Made by a program: the position numbers and the translations under genes
Source of the DNA: Casp-actino8 sp964513215
GTDB taxonomy: Bacteria; Actinomycetota; Acidimicrobiia; Acidimicrobiales; Ilumatobacteraceae
Assembly (NCBI GenBank): GCA_964513215.1
Contig: CAZELU010000028.1
Coordinates: forward strand, 1-26,200
DNA length: 26,200 nucleotides
Direction of reading: 5' to 3'
Shown: positions 1-7,448 of the stretch, in pieces
Layout of the letters: every line of letters begins with the position of its first letter
Position numbering within the stretch: the stretch's first letter is position 1
The notes under the pieces: generated by a model
Database searches by the model: none
The model's input: the letters and a program-made list of their open reading frames with translations, nothing else
What the model was told of the DNA's origin: nothing

Positions 1-66
1 TTCGCGCGCAACCGCGTGGGCGGCGGCGCCGAAGTGGGTTTCACGCTGCCGCTTGCTCTTTCTTGA
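1..66 (+). CDS. C-terminal end of a protein, probably a sensor histidine kinase (partial, 5' end outside window)
   Basis: Frame 1 is open from the first base to a TGA at 64-66 and gives 21 residues ending in GGGAEVGFTLPLALS. A glycine-rich stretch followed by F-T-L-P-L a few residues before the stop is the usual ending of a histidine kinase ATPase domain (G2 box, then the last beta strand). Only this tail is visible, so the family call rests on a short motif. The gene lies on the same strand as phnD, 169 bp upstream. If it is a two-component kinase of the PhoR/SenX3 type it could be tied to phosphate control of the genes that follow, but that is inference. Another GHKL ATPase, or a chance open frame, cannot be excluded. 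Confidence 0.45.
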   Translation, partial: FARNRVGGGAEVGFTLPLALS

Positions 67-129
67 CGTCGTGCCTCGACCTTGTCCTGACAACTAGGGA
101 CGCTGACGATCTTCAAATCGTCGCTTGAA

Positions 130-192
130 GTTCATCTTTCATTCGTTCTCTTTCGGCTGGCCGTTCAGGTGGGTCATTTACGTTCGCCTCGA
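130..192 (+). promoter_or_regulatory. Candidate Pho-box cluster and promoter upstream of phnDCE
   Basis: The gap 67-235 contains several GTTCA/GGTCA-type 11-mers: GTTCATCTTTC (130-140), TTTCATTCGTT (137-147), GTTCAGGTGGG (163-173), GGTCATTTACG (172-182) and GTTCGCCTCGA (182-192). GGTCATTTACG fits in full the 11-nt direct-repeat consensus I recall for Streptomyces PhoP boxes, G(G/T)TCAYYYR(G/C)G. The starts at 130 and 163 are 33 bp apart, three 11-bp steps, but the others are spaced 9-10 bp. TACGTT at 179-184 is a TANNNT candidate -10 that would give a leader of about 45 nt. Binding by a PhoP/RegX3-type regulator is inferred. Confidence 0.4.
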
Positions 193-226
193 TATGTGAA
201 CAACGTGGTCGAGAGATCACTTATCT

Positions 227-234
227 GGAGGAAG
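227..234 (+). promoter_or_regulatory. Shine-Dalgarno site of phnD
   Basis: GGAGGAAG lies directly before the ATG at 236. The core GGAGG leaves a 4-nt spacer, slightly short, but GAGGA can also pair. It is one of the clearest ribosome binding sites in the window and fixes the phnD start. Confidence 0.7.
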
Positions 235-235
235 A

Positions 236-1246
236 ATGCGTAATTCGAAGGTTTCTCGCCGCTGCACGGCGCTGACGATCGGTCTGGCATCGATCACCTT
301 GGTCGCTGCGTGTGGTGGCGATGACAGCAGCCCGCCCGACACGCCGGCCCCGGCTACGGCCGCGGCCACGGGCGCTCCCGAGACGACGGCAGCTGATCCC
401 CGTGCTGATTGGCCCGAGAAGTTGGTCCTCGGTGCGGTTCCTTCCGAGGAGAGCACCGCCCTCGAAGAGAGCTACAGCAAGCTCATTCAGGTTCTCGAGG
501 AGGAGCTCGGGCTCGAAGTCGAGTTCTTCCAGGCCACCGATTACGCCGGGATCATCGAGGCGCAGATCGCCGGCAAGGTTGACATCGCTCAATACGGTCC
601 CTTCGCCTACGTAATTGCCAAAAACAATGGGGCAGACATTCTCCCGATCGGAGCAATCGTCGACGGCCCGGATGAAGAGCCGGGCTATCAGAGTTACGGC
701 ATCGTGAAGACCGGTAGCGATATCTCCGATCTCGAAGGATTCCGCGGGAAGAAGGTTTGCTTCGTCGACCCGGGTTCCACTTCGGGTTACTTGTACCCCT
801 CGGCCGGCCTTCTCGAACTCGGTATCGACCCCGAAGCCGATGTCACCCCGGTGTTCGCCGGTGGCCACGATGCTTCGGTCATTTCGGTGAAGAACGGTGA
901 CTGCGATGCCGGTTTCGCGTTTGACGCCATGGTCGATTCTGTTCTCATCGAGGCCGGAGACATTGCTGAAGGGGAAATCACCACGGTCTGGAAGTCGGAA
1001 GTCATTGCCGGGTCCCCCTTGGCCATGCAGAACTCACTTCCGGAGTCGCTGAAGGCTGAAATCACTCGCCTCGTGCTTGAAGTGGCCAACCGCGATCAGC
1101 TACTCGCCGATGGCCGCTGCACCAGTGCCGATGATTGCGGTCTGACCGATGAGAACGCCTGGGGCTGGATCGTGGTCCAGGACTCGTTCTACGACGGCGT
1201 TCGTGCTGTCTGCAAGGCCACCAAGTCCGCCAAGTGCGAAGGCTGA
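236..1246 (+). CDS. phnD: Phosphonate/phosphate/phosphite ABC transporter substrate-binding lipoprotein PhnD
   Basis: This 336-residue protein captures phosphonates outside the membrane and delivers them to the PhnCE importer. The N-terminus is a lipoprotein signal: basic residues, a hydrophobic stretch, and the lipobox LVAAC with the lipidated Cys at 26, followed by an acidic and Pro/Ala/Thr-rich linker. The mature part starts with the PhnD-type strand around LVLGAVPSEE and carries QYGPFAYV and DPGSTSGYLYP, typical of the PhnD/SsuA-like family. Four extra cysteines near the C-terminus (GRCTSADDCG and VCKATKSAKC) may form disulphides. The start is set by GGAGG at 227-231. phnC begins 7 bp after the stop, so phnDCE is one operon. 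The exact ligand (2-aminoethylphosphonate, methylphosphonate, phosphite) cannot be read from the sequence. Confidence 0.93.
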   Translation: MRNSKVSRRCTALTIGLASITLVAACGGDDSSPPDTPAPATAAATGAPETTAADPRADWPEKLVLGAVPSEESTALEESYSKLIQVLEEELGLEVEFFQATDYAGIIEAQIAGKVDIAQYGPFAYVIAKNNGADILPIGAIVDGPDEEPGYQSYGIVKTGSDISDLEGFRGKKVCFVDPGSTSGYLYPSAGLLELGIDPEADVTPVFAGGHDASVISVKNGDCDAGFAFDAMVDSVLIEAGDIAEGEITTVWKSEVIAGSPLAMQNSLPESLKAEITRLVLEVANRDQLLADGRCTSADDCGLTDENAWGWIVVQDSFYDGVRAVCKATKSAKCEG

Positions 1247-1253
1247 CCCAACC

Positions 1254-2078
1254 ATGACACAGCCACTTCCCGACAATGTCGTCCAGGTTTCCGGACTGTC
1301 AAAGAAGTTCCCCAATGGGCCGCTGGCGCTTGACCACGTGAGCCTGACGGTTCCCAAAGGTCAGCTCCTATCGCTGATCGGGTTATCGGGAAGTGGCAAG
1401 TCAACCCTTCTTCGACACCTCAACGGGCTGATCCCTCCCACCACGGGCTCGGTCGAGGTGTTGGGAACAGATGTCGTGGCGGCGGGCCGACGTGAACTTC
1501 GAGCCCTCCGTCGCGACGTCGGATTTGTTTTTCAGTCCTTTGGGCTCGTGGGGAGACTCACAGCACTGGAAAACGTTCTGTCAGGGGCGCTCGGGCGACT
1601 TCATGGCCCGCGTTTCGGGACACTCATGTATCCCAAGGCGTTGCGTCGTGAAGCGCTCGAGAACCTTGACCGTGTGGGCTTGGGCGACCGAGCGTTTCAG
1701 CGAGCGGACACTTTGTCAGGAGGGCAACAGCAACGAGTGGCAATCGCGCGAACATTGATGCAGCGCCCCCGTCTTCTTCTCGCTGACGAGCCAGTCGCAT
1801 CGCTCGACCCCGAGTCGTCGGCTCAGGTCATGGATGTCCTCTTCCGAATCGTGGTGGAGGATCAGCTCACCGTGATCTGCACGCTTCATCAGGTGGAGTT
1901 GGCTCTCGGTTGGGCACAGCGCATCGTCGGTCTACGCGACGGGCGGGTTGTCCTTGATCGAGCCGTCGACAATCTCGATCAGGACGCGGTGATGGACGTC
2001 TATCGCCGCGTCGAGCCGGGTCAATCTCAACAGTCAAGTGCGATCCTGGCCCCGACCACGACTCCCCGCGTCGCATGA
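1254..2078 (+). CDS. phnC: Phosphonate ABC transporter ATP-binding protein PhnC
   Basis: This is the ATPase subunit (274 residues) that powers phosphonate import. Walker A is GLSGSGKST at residues 43-51, the ABC signature LSGGQ at 154-158, and Walker B LLLADEP at about 174-180, followed by VASLDP. The Q-loop is in FVFQSFGLV near residue 94, and the switch His is in TLHQVELAL. The length is normal for PhnC. The frame stays open upstream to 1149, but that part runs inside phnD and has no PhnC character, so the ATG at 1254 was chosen. The stop overlaps the phnE start by 4 bp (ATGA at 2075-2078), indicating translational coupling. Confidence 0.94.
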   Translation: MTQPLPDNVVQVSGLSKKFPNGPLALDHVSLTVPKGQLLSLIGLSGSGKSTLLRHLNGLIPPTTGSVEVLGTDVVAAGRRELRALRRDVGFVFQSFGLVGRLTALENVLSGALGRLHGPRFGTLMYPKALRREALENLDRVGLGDRAFQRADTLSGGQQQRVAIARTLMQRPRLLLADEPVASLDPESSAQVMDVLFRIVVEDQLTVICTLHQVELALGWAQRIVGLRDGRVVLDRAVDNLDQDAVMDVYRRVEPGQSQQSSAILAPTTTPRVA

Positions 2079-3829
2079 AGCCTCCAGAAGTTCTTTTCAA
2101 CCCCTCAGACCTCGGAACTCGGATTCCGTCTGATCCGGATCGTGCCGATGATCGTCTGAAGCGCAGACTTACAGGCGATCGACTCGTCATGCGGGTCGTT
2201 CTGGTCGTGTTCCTTGGAGCTGTGATCTGGGCATGGCGACATATCGAGATGAGTTTTTCCGGACTCATCGCCGGATTCGGAGATGTTCAGAATCTTCTGG
2301 GTCGAATGCTGCCGCCGCGATTTTCCGATCTTGACGACGCCATACGGCTCGGTTTCGAAACGCTGTGGATGGCAGTCATCGGAACGACCATTGCTGTCGT
2401 CCTCTCGTTCCCTATCGCTCTCGGTGCGGCCCGCAACACCACCCCTCATCCGGCCGTGATGGCTATCTGTCGTGGCATCATCGTTCTGAGTAGGGCTGTG
2501 CCCGACCTTATCTTCGCGGCCATTTTCGTTCGAGCCATCGGCATCGGAGTTCTTCCGGGAGTCATCGCGCTTGGACTGCATTCGATCGGAATGGTCGGAA
2601 AGCTTTTTGCCGACGCGATTGAACAGACCGACAAGACGCCTCGCGAGGCCGTCACCTCCGTCGGTGCTTCGAAATGGCAGACCATCACCACCTCAGTGAT
2701 TCCGCAGGCCATGCCATCGTTTATTTCGACTGTTCTGTATCGACTCGACATCAACCTTCGCTCTTCGTCAGTGCTTGGCATCGTGGGTGCCGGCGGAATC
2801 GGCTTCCTCATGCAGGCGAATCTCCGTTCGCTGCAGTACGACGAGGCTCTTGGTGTCGTCACTGTGATCTTCGTTCTCATCACGATTATGGAGTTTTTCT
2901 CGGCTGCAGTGCGCGCCACGCTTCTCGGCGGAGACCGGACAATTGTCGGACGCTCGGCGCCCCGCTTCAGTGTGGGTGCGAAAATGTTCTCTCGACTGTC
3001 ATCTCGTGGGAAGGCGAGCGACGTAGGAGTACGACGCTTCAACCATGAGACCGTGCGTCCCCCTTGGGTGGGAGACCTTCGGATGAAGACGATTTACGGC
3101 GTTGCTTTCGTGGCTCTGATCATTGTCGCGTTCCGGTCGGTGGCTCTGAACCCGGGCGAACTCTTCGGAGCCTTGCCGGACGTCTGGCGGGTCATCACGC
3201 GCCTCTTCCCACCTGACTTCACGACCGCGCGTTCGTCGATCATCAACGGCATGATCGAATCAGTAGCGGCGGCTTTGGTGGCCACCTTCATGGGCGCTCT
3301 TCTCTCCATTCCACTCGGATTCATGGCGGCCCGGAACGTTGCTTTCAATCGTTTCGTATACGGAGTCTCACGACTCTTCCTGGTGCTGGTTCGGGGAATT
3401 CCAGATTTGATCATCGCTGTGATCTTCATCGCTGCCATCGGACTTGGACCGGTACCGGGAACCCTCGCGCTGGCATTCGGAACCTCGGGATTCCTGGCCA
3501 AATTGATCGCCGATGCCGTGGAGGAGATCAATCCCACGCCGCGCGAAGCAACCTTCGCAGTCGGCGCGACCAAGACGCAAGAGATCGCGACCTCAGTGGT
3601 TCCGCAAGCCATGCCAGCGATCGTGAGCAATTTGCTCTACGCGCTCGACATCAATCTGCGCACGTCAACGATCCTCGGGATCGTGGGCGGAGGAGGAATC
3701 GGATTCATCCTGTTCAATGCCCTCCGGGTGCTCGAATTGCAGACGGTCGGCGCAGTTTTGATCACAATCTTCGGTGTGGTGTACTCGATTGAACTTCTCT
3801 CGGGCTGGGTGCGCAAGAAGATCTTGTAA
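2075..3829 (+). CDS. phnE: Fused double phosphonate ABC transporter permease PhnE (PhnE1-PhnE2)
   Basis: The 584 residues hold two complete PhnE-type membrane domains in tandem, at about 30-285 and 335-584, joined by a polar linker. Each has the family's cytoplasmic loop and its sequel: GASKWQTITTSVIPQAMP then SSVLGIVGAGGIGF in the first half, and GATKTQEIATSVVPQAMP then TSTILGIVGGGGIGF in the second. Ordinary PhnE is about 260-290 residues and works as a homodimer, or as PhnE1/PhnE2 from two genes, so one fused chain could supply the whole pore. It overlaps phnC by 4 bp. Its stop lies only 13 bp from the stop of the convergent phosphatase gene, and I see no convincing hairpin in that gap. 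Confidence 0.92.
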   Translation: MKPPEVLFNPSDLGTRIPSDPDRADDRLKRRLTGDRLVMRVVLVVFLGAVIWAWRHIEMSFSGLIAGFGDVQNLLGRMLPPRFSDLDDAIRLGFETLWMAVIGTTIAVVLSFPIALGAARNTTPHPAVMAICRGIIVLSRAVPDLIFAAIFVRAIGIGVLPGVIALGLHSIGMVGKLFADAIEQTDKTPREAVTSVGASKWQTITTSVIPQAMPSFISTVLYRLDINLRSSSVLGIVGAGGIGFLMQANLRSLQYDEALGVVTVIFVLITIMEFFSAAVRATLLGGDRTIVGRSAPRFSVGAKMFSRLSSRGKASDVGVRRFNHETVRPPWVGDLRMKTIYGVAFVALIIVAFRSVALNPGELFGALPDVWRVITRLFPPDFTTARSSIINGMIESVAAALVATFMGALLSIPLGFMAARNVAFNRFVYGVSRLFLVLVRGIPDLIIAVIFIAAIGLGPVPGTLALAFGTSGFLAKLIADAVEEINPTPREATFAVGATKTQEIATSVVPQAMPAIVSNLLYALDINLRTSTILGIVGGGGIGFILFNALRVLELQTVGAVLITIFGVVYSIELLSGWVRKKIL

Positions 3830-3842
3830 CGCGTCGCAATAC

Positions 3843-4652
3843 TCAGGCGATGAGCGATCGAATTTCGTCAGCTAGCGGTTGGGATGCGGCAACGATGCCG
3901 CTCCAACGCCTCGACATGTCGGTGTCGAATTCCAGCGGTCGGTCGTAGGCATCGACGACGACCCCACCGGCGTGCTCGATGAACGGCACCAATGGCAAGA
4001 GATCGACGAGTCGATGGACGTCTCCGCCTGCGTCCACGAATGCATCAACGGCGCCGATCGCCACGAGCGAACCCTCGATCACCGAGCTGCCCATAACTCG
4101 CAGTCGCTCGGTGGGTTCGACAATTCGATTCCAGGCCGCTCTGGTCTCGGGACGAGGGCGCAACATGGCGATCGAGGCTCCCCTCAACTCGACACGACCG
4201 GTGGTTGTCAAAGACTCGGAAACTTCGATTCCCCACTTGGTGCGGTGTGCGCTCATCGAACGCTGAGAGTCGAGCCAGGTGATGTGGGCGTCGGTGATAC
4301 GGCTACCGATCACGATTGCTCCGGCGAATGCGCATGACGGCACACCAGCCACGGCATTTGCCGTCCCATCGACTGGGTCCATGACGAGAGTGACAGCTGA
4401 GCCGTTGTCGACCCAGCCGATCTCTTCCGAGAGGATGTTGATGCCGTACGGCTCGACAGCTTCGATGACCGCCTCGTCGACGATCTGGTCCAGGAACATG
4501 GTTGGAGTCCCGTCTCCGCCGACGCCGACGATGGCGGCCAACTCCTCTCGACTTTTCGTGAGTTTTGCCGTGAGGTACGCCTGTTGGGCCGCACCTGCCG
4601 CCGCTACCAGAGCTGGGTGCAGATCGGCCACCAGGCGACGATGACGAGTCAT
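3843..4652 (-). CDS. Inositol-monophosphatase-family phosphatase at the end of the C-P lyase operon
   Basis: This 269-residue protein has the metal-binding elements of the FIG/IMPase superfamily: GDGTPTMFLDQIVDE (about 46-60), SEE at 75-77, and DPVDGT at 92-97. A C-terminal VDLLPLVPFIEHAGG stands where the usual (W)DxAA...EAGG block lies and retains the Asp. The form with VD rather than WD resembles archaeal-type IMPase/FBPase proteins. The ATG at 4652 overlaps the phnM stop by 4 bp, so it is the last gene of phnFGHIJKLM. Its substrate is probably a sugar phosphate. Because phnN and phnP are absent from the window, a phosphatase acting on ribose 1,5-bisphosphate or the cyclic ribose phosphate made by C-P lyase is an attractive inference. 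A general inositol or histidinol phosphatase remains possible. Confidence 0.85.
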   Translation of the reverse strand: MTRHRRLVADLHPALVAAAGAAQQAYLTAKLTKSREELAAIVGVGGDGTPTMFLDQIVDEAVIEAVEPYGINILSEEIGWVDNGSAVTLVMDPVDGTANAVAGVPSCAFAGAIVIGSRITDAHITWLDSQRSMSAHRTKWGIEVSESLTTTGRVELRGASIAMLRPRPETRAAWNRIVEPTERLRVMGSSVIEGSLVAIGAVDAFVDAGGDVHRLVDLLPLVPFIEHAGGVVVDAYDRPLEFDTDMSRRWSGIVAASQPLADEIRSLIA

Positions 4653-5851
4653 GCGGAAACCGCCATCAGCTCACCGGCGTCGGCGATCATCTCATCAGCT
4701 CTGAGCACATGACGGACGACGGCCAGCGGCCCGTCGAACTCGGCGATCACCAGATCGGCCCGCTGGCCGGTGGCGATCGAACCGCGGTCGGTCAGTCCGA
4801 CGGTCGCCGCTGGGCCCGCGGTCACGAGGGCAACAGCCGTGGGAAGGTCGCAGACGCCCTCGTGTACCAGAACCGCCACCGCGCCGAGCATGGTCGAGGG
4901 GAGGTAGTCACTGGCCAAGCCATCGCACAAGCGCTCGGAGATCAGATCCCGCGCACTCACGTTTCCACTGTGACTCCGACCACGCATCACATTCGGCGCA
5001 CCGCACACCGTGCGAAGACCGAGTTCCTTCGCCCGCTGAGCGGCTTCGAAAGTCGTCGGGAATTCGGCGATCGAGGCATTCCACTCCTTGGCTTGATCGG
5101 ATTCTTCGATCGTGGCCGGGTCGTGGGCCATGAGGCGGATTTCGCCTCGTGTCGCCCGCTCGACGAGCCAGGTGAGAGCCAGTTCCCGGTTGACGAGGAG
5201 TGCGTCGCGCTCGGCGATCAACTGATCGACTCGCGCTCGGGCATCGCTTTCACTCAAACCCTGCGTCCCGATGATGTACCGCTCGAAGGCCGTGCGGTCG
5301 GTGTATTGCCCCTGACCGGGTGTGTGGTCTTCGAACGAGACGAGAGGGAGGGTGCCATCGTCCGCTCGACGGGGGAGTCGGTCGACGAGACAACGGAAGC
5401 CATCGGGGTCACGTGCATCGAGCCGGTAGAGGATCCGATGGTCGACGAGGGCTCGTCCCGAGGCTCGATACGACTCGAGCTCGTCGGTCCACTCGTTCGC
5501 CAACACCATGCTGCGGTGGTACTTCTCGTCCTCTTCGAACCCGATGCCGTGGAACATGGTGGTAATGCCGGCGGCACGCACCCGCCCCTCGAAGGATCGC
5601 ACCGTGAACCGCGCACCGAGGTCGACTCCGGGCCTAGGGAAGCGCTCACGTTCGAGCCCGTCACTATGAGTGTCGACCAGTCCAGGCATGCACAGAGCGC
5701 CCCGGGCGTCGATGACATTTGGTTCGAAAGCGATCGACGGTCGGGTGTCGTCGATTTGGACGATGAGACCATCCTCACAGACGACCGTTGCACCCGAGAG
5801 AACTTCTGTGGGCAATACGGCGGTTGCATTCGTGACGACCAGACGGCTCAT
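4649..5851 (-). CDS. phnM: Alpha-D-ribose 1-methylphosphonate 5-triphosphate diphosphatase PhnM
   Basis: PhnM belongs to the amidohydrolase superfamily and removes pyrophosphate from the 5-triphosphate intermediate made by PhnGHIL, giving the substrate of PhnJ. The 400 residues show the metal ligands in order: H-x-D in VDTHSDGLER (His62, Asp64), SFEDHTPGQGQY, LMAHDPAT, and the C-terminal LASDYLPS. The block GAPNVMRGRSHSGN is characteristic of PhnM and separates it from other amidohydrolases. Length is close to the E. coli enzyme. The ATG at 5851 overlaps the phnL stop by 4 bp, and the stop overlaps the start of the downstream phosphatase gene in the same way. Confidence 0.94.
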   Translation of the reverse strand: MSRLVVTNATAVLPTEVLSGATVVCEDGLIVQIDDTRPSIAFEPNVIDARGALCMPGLVDTHSDGLERERFPRPGVDLGARFTVRSFEGRVRAAGITTMFHGIGFEEDEKYHRSMVLANEWTDELESYRASGRALVDHRILYRLDARDPDGFRCLVDRLPRRADDGTLPLVSFEDHTPGQGQYTDRTAFERYIIGTQGLSESDARARVDQLIAERDALLVNRELALTWLVERATRGEIRLMAHDPATIEESDQAKEWNASIAEFPTTFEAAQRAKELGLRTVCGAPNVMRGRSHSGNVSARDLISERLCDGLASDYLPSTMLGAVAVLVHEGVCDLPTAVALVTAGPAATVGLTDRGSIATGQRADLVIAEFDGPLAVVRHVLRADEMIADAGELMAVSA

Positions 5852-6609
5852 GTGCGGGCTCCTTGGGTGAGGACTTCGAGGACCAGGTCGGGATTGCCAC
5901 TCATTTCCACGCGACCATTGCGCATGAGAACGATGCGGCTCGCCAGACGCTCCATGGCCTCGATGTCGTGGAAGACGGCGAGAACGGCGACACCTTGTGA
6001 AGTGAGGTCGCCGATGAGTTCGAGGGCTGCTTCTCGATTGGCCGGGTCGAGGGCTGACACCGGTTCGTCGAGAAGGAGGAGTTGAGGTGATGAGATGGTG
6101 CCTGCGGCGAGATTGATGCGCTGCTTTTCTCCACCCGAAAGCACTGAGGCGTGAACGTCCCAGAGCTTCTCCTCGATGTTGAGTCTCTTCAACGAGACAG
6201 CAGCGGCATCACGAGCCGTTGCTCGATCCATTCCTCGCGAAACACCAGCCCGAGTCACGATGTCGAGCGGCCCTCGGCGAGGCTCGGCGCGGAGGAACTG
6301 CGACACGTAGCCGATGTCGTGCCCACGTAGGTGTGCCATTTCCTGGTCCGAGAGGGAAGGCAGGTCGACTTCGGCACCTGAACGCAGACGCAGTACCACC
6401 GAGCCAGAAGTTGGCTCGTAGGTGCGGTAGATGCACTTGAGCAATGACGACTTACCGGCACCACTGGAGCCGGCCAGGGCCACGTGCTCTCCGGGAAGTA
6501 TGTCGAGGTCGACTCCTCGAAGCGCCTCGACTCGGCGGCCGTCGATGGTATGGAGCACGAAGTCCTTGGTGAGACCGCGACAAGAGAGTATGTGTTCGCG
6601 AGGGCTCAT
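5848..6609 (-). CDS. phnL: C-P lyase complex ABC-type protein PhnL
   Basis: This 253-residue ABC-type ATPase is needed, with PhnG, PhnH and PhnI, for coupling phosphonate to the ribose of ATP. Walker A is GSSGAGKSS (47-55), the Q-loop lies in YVSQFLR, the signature is LSGGEKQRINLA, and Walker B is LLLLDEPVSALDP. There are no membrane segments or import partner, as expected for PhnL. The frame is open further upstream to 6717, but that part lies inside phnK. The ATG at 6609 overlaps the phnK stop by 4 bp and gives a family-typical N-terminus (HILSCRGLTKDF). Confidence 0.93.
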   Translation of the reverse strand: MSPREHILSCRGLTKDFVLHTIDGRRVEALRGVDLDILPGEHVALAGSSGAGKSSLLKCIYRTYEPTSGSVVLRLRSGAEVDLPSLSDQEMAHLRGHDIGYVSQFLRAEPRRGPLDIVTRAGVSRGMDRATARDAAAVSLKRLNIEEKLWDVHASVLSGGEKQRINLAAGTISSPQLLLLDEPVSALDPANREAALELIGDLTSQGVAVLAVFHDIEAMERLASRIVLMRNGRVEMSGNPDLVLEVLTQGART

Positions 6610-7448
6610 GCGCGCGCCGCTCCGACGAGACGTTGGCTGTAGGGGTGGTGGGGGTCTTCCAGCAATCGATCCGTCAGACCCGCTTCGACGATGCGACCGT
6701 GATTCATGACCACGCAACGTGTCGTCAGCATCTCGATCACGGCGAAATCGTGAGACACGACGACGGCTGCCACTCCGGTCTCTTCCAACAAGTTGCGAAT
6801 GAGGTCGAGGACGCCGGCGGCAACTGAGGCATCGAGCCCGGTGGTCGGCTCGTCGAGCAACACGACCGGGGGCTCGTTGGCCAGGGCCTTGGCCAACTGC
6901 ACTCTTTGGCGCATACCACCTGAGAACGTGCCGACCAGATCGTCCATACGGGAGAGCGGCACCTCGGTCCGCTCGAGTAGCTGGGCGGCTCGATCACGTA
7001 TCCGACCGAAATGGCGCCACCCGGCTGCGGTCAGCGCCTCGGCGATGTTTCCGCCTGCCGTCACGTTGAGTCGAAGACCCTCGGCTGGATCCTGGTACAC
7101 GACTGCCAGATCGGCGACACGCAGTCGACGACGCGATGAAGGGTCGAGATCGAGTACGTTCGCCCGACCGTTGTCGACCGAACGCAAGTACACCTCGCCA
7201 GCCGTTGAGGATTGATCGCCGGCAATGCAACGCATCACCGTCGACTTGCCGGAACCTGATTCACCAATCACACCGAGTGCTTCGCCAGGAGCAACTTCGA
7301 AGCCGACGTCCCATGCAGCGACGATCGAGCCGGTGAGAGCACTCTTGGCAGTGCCCACGTCAGGTCCGGTGTCTTCGAGGGCTCGTAGATCAGTGATGCC
7401 GTGAATCTTCCCGAGCGATGCGACCTTGAGTGCCCAATTGTTGTTCAC
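6606..7448 (-). CDS. phnK: C-P lyase complex ABC-type protein PhnK
   Basis: PhnK docks on the PhnGHIJ core of C-P lyase and its ATPase activity drives the reaction cycle. The 280 residues contain Walker A GESGSGKST (62-70), the PhnK-specific NVTAGGNIAEAL and FSGGMRQRVQLAKAL, Walker B VVLLDEPTTGLD, and the family ending LEDPHHPYSQRLV. The GTG at 7448 was chosen because it overlaps the phnJ stop by 4 bp (GTGA); upstream in-frame codons lie within phnJ. About 24 extra residues (near 17-45, around EDTGPDVGTAKSALTGS) sit before Walker A compared with E. coli PhnK. I recall some PhnK proteins having a cysteine-bearing insert there; this one has no cysteine in that stretch. Confidence 0.93.
   Translation of the reverse strand: MNNNWALKVASLGKIHGITDLRALEDTGPDVGTAKSALTGSIVAAWDVGFEVAPGEALGVIGESGSGKSTVMRCIAGDQSSTAGEVYLRSVDNGRANVLDLDPSSRRRLRVADLAVVYQDPAEGLRLNVTAGGNIAEALTAAGWRHFGRIRDRAAQLLERTEVPLSRMDDLVGTFSGGMRQRVQLAKALANEPPVVLLDEPTTGLDASVAAGVLDLIRNLLEETGVAAVVVSHDFAVIEMLTTRCVVMNHGRIVEAGLTDRLLEDPHHPYSQRLVGAARA

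Noticed and set aside
3815..3870. Possible terminator hairpin between convergent phnE and the phosphatase gene
   Set aside because: Only short imperfect GCG/CGC pairings are visible and the 13-bp gap leaves no room for a clear stem and tail.
3843..5851. PhnN, PhnP or PhnO encoded in the C-P lyase operon
   Set aside because: The gene after phnM is IMPase-fold, not a P-loop kinase, metallo-beta-lactamase-fold diesterase or acetyltransferase, and no other frame in the operon fits these families.
4709..6085. Long open frame on the + strand (458 codons) opposite phnM and phnL
   Set aside because: It is antisense to two clear enzyme genes, has no recognisable motif and is rich in Arg, Gly and His, as expected from the complement of high-GC codons.
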